A stretch of DNA of 64,000 nucleotides, from NCBI GenBank assembly GCA_937915545.1, contig CALGIJ010000019.1, positions 62,001-126,000 of the forward strand, in the 5' to 3' direction. The translations under genes and the position numbers were made by a program. Position 1 is the first letter of the stretch; each line of letters begins with the position of its first letter. This stretch comes from an uncultured Desulfobacterales bacterium (GTDB taxonomy: Bacteria > Desulfobacterota > Desulfobulbia > Desulfobulbales > Desulfocapsaceae). Under the pieces are notes generated by a model. It ran no database searches. It had not been told where the DNA came from and worked only from the letters and a program-made list of their open reading frames with translations. Shown in pieces: positions 43,055 through 53,300 of the stretch.

Positions 43055-44041
43055 TCAGGTGGCCGGGCTGAACCCGAGACCCTCTTTATAAACCGACTCC
43101 GCCTGTTCGCGGAACTGCCGGAAGATCTCGGCGACGGAGAGGATCTTGTCCATCTTGTATGTGTTTTCCCCTGAAAAGACGAGTCCTTCGCGGACGTTGC
43201 CATTCCTGGCCATCATCAGTCGCTCGTTGATGCAGTAGTGGTGGTCGCACTTCTTCAGGCAGAGCTGCGGGCACTTCTTGGTGCTGAGGTCCTCGCCGGC
43301 GTTGACGTTGCGTACGAACTCGTTGTTGATGGCCCGCCCCGGCAGACCGACCGGCGAGGTAGTGAGGACGATATCCTCCTGGGCGGCGTCGAGGTAGGCC
43401 TGCTTGAAGGCGTCGGAGACGTCGCACTCCTTGCTGAGCACGAAGCGCGAGGCTACCTGCACGCCATCGGCGCCGTACTGATCCATCATCTCGGCCATCT
43501 CGTAGCCGTTGGTGAGGCCGCCGGCGGCGATCAGCGGGATCTTTTTGACCACTTCGCGGATGGGCGGGAAGATCTCGCGCAAGGGGCGGTCGGTGCCGAG
43601 ATGGCCGCCGGCCTCCTTGGCTTCGACGATAACCGCGGCGGCACCGAGCTTTTCGGCGAGCTTGGCAAGCGTCGGGGAGCTGACGATCATGACGATAGGG
43701 GTATTGTGTTCGCGGCCGATCTTAAAGATATCGCGGGAAAAGCCGGCGCCGGTGATGATCATGTCGATGCCGGCGTCGATGGAACTCATGACCAGCTTGT
43801 AGAAGTCCTTCATAGCGTACATGATGTTGACGGCGACGACCCCCGTGGTGGCCGCTTTGGCCTTCTTGATATCGGCGCTCAGTTCCTCAGGTGGCAGACC
43901 GGAGCCGCCAATGACCCCGATGCCGCCGCACTCGGCGACCGGCACGGCCAGAGCGGAGGTCGAGACGCGAATCGACATGCCACCCTGGATGAGGGGGAAG
44001 GATGCGGTGAAAGGGCCGATTTTTAAGGAAGGTAACTTCAT
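43055..44041 (-). CDS. FMN-dependent nitronate monooxygenase / FabK-like oxidoreductase
   Basis: 328-residue TIM-barrel flavoprotein of the 2-nitropropane dioxygenase/FabK family. N-terminal FPLIQGGMSIRVSTSALA, VGGSGLPP-like loop (here IGGSGLPPEE), EAKEAGGHLGTDRPL with the conserved His, and the FMN-phosphate loop AAGGLTNGYEMAE. The C-terminus has an unusual Cys-rich insert (KKCPQLCLKKCDHHYC). It could be an enoyl-ACP reductase II or a nitronate-oxidising enzyme; in an anaerobe the former, or another reductase role, seems likelier (inference). Start ATG 44041 with CAGGAG upstream. Confidence 0.85.
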   Translation of the reverse strand: MKLPSLKIGPFTASFPLIQGGMSIRVSTSALAVPVAECGGIGVIGGSGLPPEELSADIKKAKAATTGVVAVNIMYAMKDFYKLVMSSIDAGIDMIITGAGFSRDIFKIGREHNTPIVMIVSSPTLAKLAEKLGAAAVIVEAKEAGGHLGTDRPLREIFPPIREVVKKIPLIAAGGLTNGYEMAEMMDQYGADGVQVASRFVLSKECDVSDAFKQAYLDAAQEDIVLTTSPVGLPGRAINNEFVRNVNAGEDLSTKKCPQLCLKKCDHHYCINERLMMARNGNVREGLVFSGENTYKMDKILSVAEIFRQFREQAESVYKEGLGFSPAT

Positions 44042-44374
44042 GCGGGAAAAGCTCCTGGAAATGGTGTGGGTGTGACAGCAGAACAAGATAATGCCCTTCT
44101 TGCCGCTGTTTGTCAAGAAGTGTGAGGCGTGGCGCAAGGCCTGTCGGTACGGGAAAATTTCGCCGAGAAAAGGGAATTTATCGGAACATTCCCGAGAAAG
44201 GCGCCGGCCTGCGCTGGCGTCTTCTTGACAACAAACCGTTCTTGCGGGTACACTTGACACTTTTTCTTGAGAGTTAACTGGGGTGCGGCGCGACCATAGC
44301 AGCGCCGCCCCGTCGTTTTCCCGCCACCGCGCCAGGCCTGGGTGCCGGTTGCGCCGGCAGAGCGGGGAAGAATA
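44042..44374. promoter_or_regulatory. Divergent promoter region with hisS promoter
   Basis: 333 bp. Plus strand: TTGACA at 44225-44230, an 18-base spacer and TACACT at 44249-44254, a good sigma-70 promoter for hisS with a leader of about 115 nt. A second TTGACA occurs at 44254-44259 with TTAACT 15-16 bases later (weaker). No T-box or other riboswitch seen. Confidence 0.6.
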
Positions 44375-45634
<1,260 letters not shown>

Positions 45635-45700
45635 CGCGGAGCGGTCCAGGCCGGTCCGGATACCTATAAACATTTAACATCTTCGAGAAATAGAACAGCC

Positions 45701-47485
45701 ATGGAATCGATGGGACAGCTGGTCCGTACGCACTTTTGCAATGACCTCGGCATCGGCGATGTCGGGAAAGAGGTCGTCCTCATGGGGTGGGTGATGCGCC
45801 GCCGCGACCACGGCGGGGTGATCTTCGTCGACCTGCGCGACCGCAGGGGGATTACCCAGGTGGTCTTCAACCCCGAGGTCGACAAGGAGGTGCACGCCAA
45901 GGCCCATCAGCTGCGCAGCGAGTGGGTGCTGGCGGTGCGTGGACGGGTGGTGGCCCGGCCTGGCGATATGGCCAACCCCAAACTGGCTACCGGGGCCATC
46001 GAGGTGCTGGTCGACGAGCTGCGCATCCTCAACAGCAGCGAGACGCCGCCCTTCCCGCTCGACGAGGAGGTCGAGGTCGCCGACAATCTCCGCCTGCAGT
46101 ACCGCTATCTCGACCTGCGCCGCCCGGAGATGGCTGCCAACATGGTGATGCGCCACAAGGCGGTGATGACTATCCGCAACTACCTCAACGAGCAGGGCTT
46201 CCTTGACATCGAGACGCCGATGCTGACCCGCTCCACCCCGGAAGGCGCCCGCGACTATCTCGTGCCGAGCCGCGTCAACGCCGGCAAATTTTACGCCCTG
46301 CCACAGTCGCCGCAGCTCTTCAAGCAGTTGCTCATGGTGGCCGGCATGGACCGCTACTACCAGATCGTCAAGTGTTTCCGCGACGAGGACCTCCGCGCCG
46401 ACCGTCAGCCGGAGTTCACCCAGATCGATATGGAGCTCAGCTTCGTCGACGAGGAGCAGATCATGGCGATCAACGAGGGCATGATCGCCACCCTCTTCAA
46501 GGAGACCCTGGGGCTTGAACTGCAGCTTCCCTTTCCGCGCCTGACCTTCGCCGAGGCGATGAACCGCTACGGTACCGACCGCCCCGATGTGCGCTTCGCC
46601 ATGGAGCTGGTCGACCTCACCGCCATCGCCGCCGGCTGCAACTTCAAGGTCTTCCGCGACACCGCCGACCGCAGTGGCACGGTGCGGGCGATCAACGCCA
46701 GGGGCTGCGGTGAGATGACCCGCCGCGAGCTCGACCAGCTGACCGAGTACGTCGCCCAGTTCGGCGCCAAGGGCCTGGCCTGGGTGAAGCTCAAGCCGGG
46801 CGGGGAGTGGCAGTCCCCCATCGCCAAGTTCTTCACCGACGAGGAGCGGGCCGCCGTCGCCCAGGCCACCGGCGCCGTCGAGGGCGACCTGCTGTTCTTC
46901 GCCGCCGACGCCGCCAAGGTGGTCTTCCAGGTGCTGGGCGAGCTGCGCGTCGAGCTGGCGCGGCGCCTCGACCTGCTCAAGAAGGACGACTTCCGCTTCA
47001 CCTGGGTGACCGATTTCCCCTTGATGGAGTATGACGAGAAGGAAAAACGCTATCAGGCCCTGCACCACCCCTTCACCGCTCCCCGGGAAGAGGACATCGA
47101 CAAGCTCGGCAGCGACCCGGCGGGGGTGCTCAGCCGCGCCTACGACCTGGTGCTCAACGGCATCGAGATCGGCGGCGGCTCGATCCGCATCCACCAGCGC
47201 CGTCTCCAGGCCAAGGTGCTCGAGGTGCTCGGCATCGGTATCGGCGAGGCGGAGGAGAAGTTCGGCTTCCTCCTGCGGGCCCTGGAGCTTGGCGCCCCGC
47301 CCCACGGCGGCCTGGCCTTTGGCCTCGACCGGCTGCTGATGCTCATCACCGGCAGCGACTCGATCAGAAGCGTCATCGCCTTCCCGAAGACTCAGAAGGC
47401 GACCTGCCCGCTTACCGACGCCCCGGCGGCGGTGGCCCGCAAGCAGCTCACCGAGCTCCATATCCGCCCCGACTGGAAGGAATAA
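45701..47485 (+). CDS. aspS: Aspartyl-tRNA synthetase
   Basis: 594 residues. Bacterial class IIb form with N-terminal OB fold ([23 protein letters not shown]), motif 1, motif 2 ([20 protein letters not shown]), the GAD insertion domain (residues about 290-420) and motif 3 ([16 protein letters not shown]). Whether it is discriminating or also makes Asp-tRNA(Asn) cannot be decided by eye. An intrinsic terminator follows 23 bases after the stop. Confidence 0.98.
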   Translation: MESMGQLVRTHFCNDLGIGDVGKEVVLMGWVMRRRDHGGVIFVDLRDRRGITQVVFNPEVDKEVHAKAHQLRSEWVLAVRGRVVARPGDMANPKLATGAIEVLVDELRILNSSETPPFPLDEEVEVADNLRLQYRYLDLRRPEMAANMVMRHKAVMTIRNYLNEQGFLDIETPMLTRSTPEGARDYLVPSRVNAGKFYALPQSPQLFKQLLMVAGMDRYYQIVKCFRDEDLRADRQPEFTQIDMELSFVDEEQIMAINEGMIATLFKETLGLELQLPFPRLTFAEAMNRYGTDRPDVRFAMELVDLTAIAAGCNFKVFRDTADRSGTVRAINARGCGEMTRRELDQLTEYVAQFGAKGLAWVKLKPGGEWQSPIAKFFTDEERAAVAQATGAVEGDLLFFAADAAKVVFQVLGELRVELARRLDLLKKDDFRFTWVTDFPLMEYDEKEKRYQALHHPFTAPREEDIDKLGSDPAGVLSRAYDLVLNGIEIGGGSIRIHQRRLQAKVLEVLGIGIGEAEEKFGFLLRALELGAPPHGGLAFGLDRLLMLITGSDSIRSVIAFPKTQKATCPLTDAPAAVARKQLTELHIRPDWKE

Positions 47486-47498
47486 TTCCCTCTCTGCC

Positions 47499-48671
47499 TT
47501 AGTTGACACGCCCCCGGGAAGCCTGACTTTCCGGGGGCGTTGTTGTTTTCGCCTTTCGTGCCAGCAGGTACCAGGCGAGACCGCCGTAGATCAAGCTTTG
47601 CAGCCACAGGGTTGCCCAGGGGAGAAGAATGGCGGAGAAGTCGGCGCCGAAGTGGTTGAGGAGGAGGAAGGCGCGGATGCCCGGAATCACCGGCACCACC
47701 CAGCCGACGAGGGCCAGCGGGGCGGGGATGGCCTCCACCGGCCAGATGAAGCCGGCGAGGAAGATGAGCGGCATCGAGCTGAGCAGTACCACCAGCACCA
47801 CCAGCTCGCGGCGTGGCAGCAAGAGGCCGAGGCAGAGGCCGAGGGCAGCCGCGCCGAGGAGGAAGGGGAGGAGGGCGAGCTGCAACTCGCCTGCCTCGGC
47901 GAGCCGCGGGATCTGGTAGAAATCGAAGCAGAGGCCGAGGAGGTACATCGCCAGCAGCCAGTAGATGGCGACGAAAGAGAGGAGCCGTACCAGTCCTCTT
48001 GCCAGCATGGTGCGGCCGGCGTCGTCGCTATCCGGCCGGCTTTGTCTGTCATGGCCGGCACCGATGAGGCCGATGCCGATGAGCAGAGTCTGGTGGAGGA
48101 TGAGGAGAAAGACTGCTGGAATGACATAGGTGAGATAGCCCATGCCGGGGTTGAAGACCGGGGAGAGGTTGAGGCCAACCGCCGGCTGCTGTGGCGGGGC
48201 GGCGGCTTTCCCGCCCGGTCGCGGCTGTGTGCTGAGCTCGGCACCCAGTGCGGCGGCGGCGCCGCTCATACCCTCCACCGCCTTGCCATAGACGAGAAAG
48301 AAGCGGGCATCGCCGGCCAGGGTCAGGGTCGGGCGGCGCCCGGCCAGCAGGTCGCCATGGAAGTTTTCCGGGACCACGAGGATGCCCGCCAGGCCTTCCC
48401 TGGTGAGCAGTTCCTCCGCCTCGGCGAGGCTATAGGCCGTCCGGGCGAGACGCACGTGGGGCGAGGCGTCGGTGAGGAACTGCAGCCGCCGGCTGAGCTG
48501 TCCGGGGTCGAGGTCGACGACGATCAGCGGCAGCTCGCGCGGGGTCTGGTGGCGATAGGGCAGGGGGTAGAGGAAGGAGTAGAGCAGCACGCCGCCGAAG
48601 ACGGTGAGCAGCACTGCGCCATCGCTGAAGATTGCCCGCCACTCACGCCAGATGAGGGATGCCAGGCTCAT
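47499..48671 (-). CDS. ABC-2 type transporter permease (second of pair)
   Basis: 390 residues. One N-terminal helix (AVLLTVFGGVLLYSFLY), a large periplasmic domain, then five C-terminal helices including YVIPAVFLLILHQTLLIGIGLIG: the YhhJ/YbhR-type ABC-2 permease layout. Starts at ATG 48671 overlapping the stop of the first permease (ATGA). The pair, with HlyD and TolC upstream, resembles the YbhFSR-type efflux system, but no ATPase gene is present. The last residues are encoded across the aspS terminator. Confidence 0.88.
   Translation of the reverse strand: MSLASLIWREWRAIFSDGAVLLTVFGGVLLYSFLYPLPYRHQTPRELPLIVVDLDPGQLSRRLQFLTDASPHVRLARTAYSLAEAEELLTREGLAGILVVPENFHGDLLAGRRPTLTLAGDARFFLVYGKAVEGMSGAAAALGAELSTQPRPGGKAAAPPQQPAVGLNLSPVFNPGMGYLTYVIPAVFLLILHQTLLIGIGLIGAGHDRQSRPDSDDAGRTMLARGLVRLLSFVAIYWLLAMYLLGLCFDFYQIPRLAEAGELQLALLPFLLGAAALGLCLGLLLPRRELVVLVVLLSSMPLIFLAGFIWPVEAIPAPLALVGWVVPVIPGIRAFLLLNHFGADFSAILLPWATLWLQSLIYGGLAWYLLARKAKTTTPPESQASRGRVN
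47508..47546 (+). terminator. Rho-independent terminator after aspS
   Basis: GC-rich stem ACGCCCCCGG-GA / TCCGGGGGCGT with one bulge and a 9-base loop, followed by TGTTGTTTT. It lies inside the last codons of the convergent permease gene, so the same DNA encodes that protein's C-terminus. Confidence 0.85.
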
Positions 48672-49828
48672 GTCGTTGCTGGCCCTCCAGACCTCGCTAA
48701 TGAATGGGCCCGGGCCATGGGGAAAAGGAGGAGGAGGAGAAAGGCGGCGAGGGCGGCGAACTGTGGCTGGGAGGCCAGGGGAGCGGCGCCATCGTGGGCC
48801 TGCGCCATGTGGATCTCGATATAGTGACTCACCGGCATGAGCTGGCGCCACAGGGCGGCGAGGGGGTTCATGTCGGAGGCCGGGTAGGTGACCCCCATAA
48901 AGGCCAGGCCGGGCGCGGAGTAGGCGGCGGCGAGGCTCAGGCCGCGGGCGCCGTCCTGGGTGATGAAATAGCACAGGGCGCCGGCGCTGACCATGGCGGA
49001 AGAGGCGAGCAATTGCGCAGCGACCAATACCACCCAGCTGCCGCGCATCGGCCAGTCGAGGCCGAGGTGCAGCGCCACCGTGAAGAGCAGGCCATGAGCG
49101 GCGAGAAGGGTGAAGGGGGGCAGCAGCGTGGCGAGCAGGGCGGCGATGGGGCGCCGGCCTGGCCAGTCCTGCAGGCCAGAGAGTCGGCGGGTGGTGGCCA
49201 GGGCGAGAACCGCGGCGGCCACCGTGAGAATCTGCCAGGCGGCGGGCAGCATGGCCGAGACGAGAAAGCGCGCATAGTCGGTGTTGCCGTTGTAGAGCGG
49301 CACGAGGCGCAGGGCATAGGGCGCGGCCGCGGCCAGGGCGAGGCTGGCCGCTCCGCTTTCGGCCAGTCCGACCCTGACCTTGAGGCGGGTGACGGCATCG
49401 CCGTGGGCCAGGGTCAGGGCGGAGTTGATCATCCTCCCGACGAGGAGGAACTGGTTGTTGACCTGCGCCGTCACCTGCGGCAGGCGGCCGCGGCGGGTAT
49501 CGGCTTCGAGGCCGGCGGGGAGGACCACCAGGGCGTAGACCGTTCCAGCGCGCAGGGCGGCGCCCGCCTGGGCCACGTCGTCAAACCGCTCCGCCACCGC
49601 CAGCGTAGGCGAGAGATCGTAGTGGCGTACCAGCGAGCGTGACAGGGGGCTGTTGTCGAGATCGACCACGGCGATGGGCAGGTCGCGGGCCTGGCCGGCG
49701 GACATGATCGCCCAGAGGAGGAAAAAGAGCACTGGCGGCAGCCACAGCATCAGGAGGCGCAGCCAGGGCTCGCCCAGCTGCAGCCGCCATGCCTGGCCGA
49801 GCAGGGCGGCAAAGGATGGTCCGCTCAT
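48668..49828 (-). CDS. ABC-2 type transporter permease (first of pair)
   Basis: 386 residues, same architecture as its downstream partner: helix at about 22-42 (LRLLMLWLPPVLFFLLWAIM), periplasmic domain (residues about 45-215), C-terminal helices including LLATLLPPFTLLAAHGLLFT. The sequence is related to but clearly distinct from the next permease, so they probably form a heterodimer. Start ATG 49828 overlaps the HlyD stop by 4 bases. Confidence 0.88.
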   Translation of the reverse strand: MSGPSFAALLGQAWRLQLGEPWLRLLMLWLPPVLFFLLWAIMSAGQARDLPIAVVDLDNSPLSRSLVRHYDLSPTLAVAERFDDVAQAGAALRAGTVYALVVLPAGLEADTRRGRLPQVTAQVNNQFLLVGRMINSALTLAHGDAVTRLKVRVGLAESGAASLALAAAAPYALRLVPLYNGNTDYARFLVSAMLPAAWQILTVAAAVLALATTRRLSGLQDWPGRRPIAALLATLLPPFTLLAAHGLLFTVALHLGLDWPMRGSWVVLVAAQLLASSAMVSAGALCYFITQDGARGLSLAAAYSAPGLAFMGVTYPASDMNPLAALWRQLMPVSHYIEIHMAQAHDGAAPLASQPQFAALAAFLLLLLFPMARAHSLARSGGPATT

Positions 49829-50802
49829 GGCCGCACCAGCACAGTCATGCCGGCGCGCAGCCCGGCGATGGGGGTCAGCGGCCGCGCCTCGATCTCGAAG
49901 CTGCGCATGTCGTAGCCCTTGCCGGCATCGGTGGCCCGCCAGGTGGCGAAGTCGCCCATGGCTGCAACCCGGGTGACGCGGAACCTGTGCTCCTCGTCGC
50001 CGAGGGCCGGAAGGGTGGCGGTGAACTCGACATCCTTGGCGAAGTGGCGCACCAGGTCCTCGCGGACGTGGAACACCGCCCAGGCGTCATCCATATCGAC
50101 CAGGGTCACCACGGGAAAGCCCTGGGGGGCGAGCTCGCCGGCCTGGAGCAGCAGTTGCTCGACCTCTCCGTCATGGGGGCTGTGGATGGTGGTGTCGGCA
50201 GCGAGGGCGCGCACTTCCCGTTCGGCTCCTTCGGCCATGCGCACCTTGGCGGCGGCGGCCTCCTTTTCCTCCTCGCGGGCCCCCTCGAGCGCCAGGAGGT
50301 AGGCCTGGTAGGCGGCCTCGGCACCATGGTGGGCGGCAGTGAACTGGGCCTGTGCCTCGTCGCGTTTCTGGGCCGCCATCACCCCGTCGCGGTAGAGGTT
50401 GTCGATGCGGGCAAAGGTCTTTTCGGCCAGGTCGGCGGCGGCCTTCGCCTGGAGCCACTGGTTCTCGGCGGCGGCGACCTGCTGGTGGCGGGCACCTTTC
50501 TCCACCGCTTCGGCCATGGCGGAAGCGGCCTCGCGACCGGCGGCGGCCTGGGCCATCTTGGCATCAAGCTCAGGGCTTTCCAAGGTGAAGACCAGCTGTC
50601 CGCGTTTCACTGTGTCACCCTTGCCGACATGGACGGCGGCGATTCGCCCAGGGATTTTCGAGGAGACGGCATATTGCTGTGCCTCGATCTGCCCCTGGAC
50701 GACCTGCGGCTGCGGCTGGTAGGCACGTCGGAAGGCGGTGGCGACAAAGGCCACAGCGAGGAGGGCGAGGATGGCCATGGAGAGGATTTTCAACGTGCGC
50801 AT
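49825..50802 (-). CDS. HlyD/EmrA-type periplasmic adaptor protein
   Basis: 325 residues. N-terminal helix anchor (LSMAILALLAVAFVATAF), a lipoyl half-motif GRIAAVHVGKGDTVKRGQLVF, a long helical hairpin (residues about 75-200, Ala/Glu/Lys-rich), the second lipoyl half (IHSPHDGEVEQLLLQAGELA) and a beta-barrel end (GLRAGMTVLVRP). It bridges the permeases and the outer-membrane channel. The start overlaps the TolC stop by one base. Confidence 0.93.
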   Translation of the reverse strand: MRTLKILSMAILALLAVAFVATAFRRAYQPQPQVVQGQIEAQQYAVSSKIPGRIAAVHVGKGDTVKRGQLVFTLESPELDAKMAQAAAGREAASAMAEAVEKGARHQQVAAAENQWLQAKAAADLAEKTFARIDNLYRDGVMAAQKRDEAQAQFTAAHHGAEAAYQAYLLALEGAREEEKEAAAAKVRMAEGAEREVRALAADTTIHSPHDGEVEQLLLQAGELAPQGFPVVTLVDMDDAWAVFHVREDLVRHFAKDVEFTATLPALGDEEHRFRVTRVAAMGDFATWRATDAGKGYDMRSFEIEARPLTPIAGLRAGMTVLVRP

Positions 50803-52229
50803 CAGCGGGCCTCGTGTTGTTCTGATGAAGAGAGGTAAAGGTCGATCTGGCCGGCGCCGGCAAGGAGCCTGGCCAGGTTGGTAACATAAGCGTGGGCCGC
50901 CAGCGAGCGCTGCAGCCGCACTCCGGCGAGAAAGAGCTCGGCGTCGACGACGTCAAGTGAGGTGCCAAGGCCCTGAGCGAAGGCCTTATGGCGCAGGGCG
51001 ACGGTCTCTTCGGCAAGACGCAGGCTCGACTCGAGCCCATGGTATTCTTCTTTTGCCTGGGCGGCGAGGCGGTGGGTCTTCTCGACGAGCACGGTGAGGT
51101 CGCTTGCCGTCTGCTCGCGCAGGTGGCCGATGCGGCGCACCAGGCTCTCTGCTGCGGCGAGGTTGCCGCCGCGCCCGGAGCGGTCGAGAAGCGGCATCTT
51201 CAGGCCGATGCCCACCAGCCAGTCGGGCATCAGCTTGCCGGTGAGGTCATCCTCTTCGTAGATGTTATAGGAGCCCACCAGGGCGATTGAGGGGAGGTAG
51301 CGGCCCTTTTCCACTGCCGCCAGTCCGGTCGCCTGCTCCTCGCGGGCGGCGAGGGTGGCCAGCTGTGGACCGCCATCGACGGTTGCCGTGAGCAAGTCGG
51401 GGAGTGGCGGCAAGGTGCGGTTGATGGCAGGGCTCTCGGCGGCATAAAGCGGCGTGTCACTCTTCAGCAGTCGCCCCAGGGCGATGGCGGCGATCTCCAG
51501 GTCTCGCTCGGCCTTGCGCCGCTCGACCACCGCCTTGTCGCGGGCGGCCTCGGCGCGCAGGCGTTCGACCCGGGCGATCTGCCCCTCCTTTTCGAGGCGC
51601 AGGGCATGGTCGAAGTGGGTCTCGAGGCTCTGCTCGCTCCTTTTTCTGATATCGAGGCTCTGATCCGCCAGGGCGGTGGCGAAGTAGTAGGTGGCGAGGG
51701 TGATGAATTGCTCGCGGCGCGTGGCTTCTACGCCGATACGGGCCTCTTTTTCCGCCGCGCCGGCGATCTTCTGCATGGCGTCGATGCGGCCCCCGGCGTA
51801 GAGGGGCCAGTTGCCGTGTACGGCGACACTGCGCTGTCGCTGTTCGGCGACGGTCGCGGTGAGGAGGCTGTCGAGGTAGGCGGCGGAAAGGCCAGAGGAG
51901 CGGGCGAGCCCGTCGAGCATCGGCGCGAGGCGATCCCCGCCGGCGGTGCTGGCGAGGAGGTCATTCGGCGACAGGGTCACCTCGTCGTCGAGGTGCAGGT
52001 AGTTGGCGCTGGCTTCGATCTCCGGCAGATAGAGGTCGCCTGCCGCCTGTCGTTTTCCGCGGGCCTGCTCGAGGCCGCTCTCCGCCGCGGCGAGGGTGTC
52101 GCTGGCAGCGAGCAGTCTCTCCCAGGCGGCTGAAAACTCGACTTGCTGGCCCGGTGCCGCCATGGCCGAGGGGAGATGCAGAAGAAGGAACGGGAGCAAA
52201 AGCAGGAGGTGGGCAGGTCGTTTTACCAT
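50802..52229 (-). CDS. TolC family outer-membrane efflux protein
   Basis: About 475 residues with a signal peptide (KRPAHLLLLLPFLLLHLPSAMA). Two repeats of an OEP-type structure: NWPLYAGGRIDA near residue 130 and MPLLDRSGRGGNLAAAES near residue 340, each followed by long coiled helices. It forms the trimeric outer-membrane exit channel. ATG 52229 chosen over an upstream in-frame start because it gives a clean signal peptide. First gene of the four-gene efflux operon. Confidence 0.9.
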   Translation of the reverse strand: MVKRPAHLLLLLPFLLLHLPSAMAAPGQQVEFSAAWERLLAASDTLAAAESGLEQARGKRQAAGDLYLPEIEASANYLHLDDEVTLSPNDLLASTAGGDRLAPMLDGLARSSGLSAAYLDSLLTATVAEQRQRSVAVHGNWPLYAGGRIDAMQKIAGAAEKEARIGVEATRREQFITLATYYFATALADQSLDIRKRSEQSLETHFDHALRLEKEGQIARVERLRAEAARDKAVVERRKAERDLEIAAIALGRLLKSDTPLYAAESPAINRTLPPLPDLLTATVDGGPQLATLAAREEQATGLAAVEKGRYLPSIALVGSYNIYEEDDLTGKLMPDWLVGIGLKMPLLDRSGRGGNLAAAESLVRRIGHLREQTASDLTVLVEKTHRLAAQAKEEYHGLESSLRLAEETVALRHKAFAQGLGTSLDVVDAELFLAGVRLQRSLAAHAYVTNLARLLAGAGQIDLYLSSSEQHEAR

Positions 52230-52382
52230 GATCCGCAGGGGAAGTGAGGAGTCATCGGGGTGAGGTGCGCAGGGATTCAAACAGTTGTTTGAAAGGGGAA
52301 GGCAAGTATACCTCCAATCGCTGTGGAGGGCAAGAGTGGTGCCGGGGAAAATGGCCCACGGTCTCAGGCAAGTTGACGGCGG

Positions 52383-53276
52383 TCAGGAGGGAGACGTCTT
52401 CCTGCCGCCGAGGCGGGTGGTGGTGAGGATAATGCCGCCGAAGATCATGAAGATGGCGATAATTTGCACCAGGCCCAGGGTCTCGCCAAGGAAGAGTACG
52501 GCGAGGATGGTGCTGAACACCGGCATGAGGTGGATGAAAGGCCCGGCGCTGTTGGCGCCGAGCATGGTCACCGCCCTGTTCCAGAAGATGAAGGCGAGCA
52601 CCGAGGCGAAGACCGCGACATAGAGGATGGTGGCGACGGTGGCGGTGGTGACGGTGAAGGTGCGCCCGGAGAGCAATTCGAGGAGGTAGAGCGGCAGGAG
52701 GGCGCACAGGCCGATAAGGGCGATGGCGGTCTGGTAGGAGAGCGGATGCAACCCGGCCGGATAGTTCCTCAGGTTGACCGAATAGGTCGACCAGGTGCAG
52801 CCGGCGATGAACACCAGCAGGTCGCCAAAGCTGACACGCATGCCGACCAGGGCAGTGAGGTCACCGCCGGAGATGATGAAGATGACGCCGCTGAGGGAGA
52901 GCATTACCCCGAGGGCCTGGCGCCAGGCGAGGCGCTCGCCGAAGCGCAGCCAGGAAATGACGACGATGAGGATCGGTGTTGCCGAATTGATGAGGGCGGC
53001 GTTGATGGCCGTGGTGCTCTGCATCGCCCAGTAGATGAAGGTGTTGAAGCCGGCGACGCCGAGCAGCGCCTGGACGGCGAGAAACTTCCAGTGGGCGCTC
53101 GCCAGTTCGCGCTGCCGGCGCAGGTGGTGCAGGCCGAAGAGGCAGAGAATGAGGCAGGCGACGGCCCAGCGCCAGAAGGACAGGGCCAGCGGCGGCAGAG
53201 CGGCGTGCATGCCGCGGCTGACGACGAAGTTCCCCGACCAGAAGAGGGTGGTGAGCACGAGGAGGAGATAAGGCAT
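52383..53276 (-). CDS. EamA/DMT superfamily transporter
   Basis: 297 residues with ten hydrophobic helices in two EamA repeats; LLVLTTLFWSGNFVVSRGM at the start, GVAGFNTFIYWAMQSTTAINAALI at the end of repeat 1, and FLGETLGLVQIIAIFMIFGGI near the end. Substrate unknown, probably a metabolite or amino-acid exporter. The upstream AI-2E family gene ends 24 bp before it, so cotranscription is possible. Confidence 0.9.
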   Translation of the reverse strand: MPYLLLVLTTLFWSGNFVVSRGMHAALPPLALSFWRWAVACLILCLFGLHHLRRQRELASAHWKFLAVQALLGVAGFNTFIYWAMQSTTAINAALINSATPILIVVISWLRFGERLAWRQALGVMLSLSGVIFIISGGDLTALVGMRVSFGDLLVFIAGCTWSTYSVNLRNYPAGLHPLSYQTAIALIGLCALLPLYLLELLSGRTFTVTTATVATILYVAVFASVLAFIFWNRAVTMLGANSAGPFIHLMPVFSTILAVLFLGETLGLVQIIAIFMIFGGIILTTTRLGGRKTSPS

Positions 53277-53300
53277 GGCGATTTTTGGGTGGCGGCTGGC

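Noticed and set aside
45674..47509. 611-residue minus-strand open frame
   Set aside because: Antisense to aspS; composition rich in Gly/Val/Leu/Asp without a domain.
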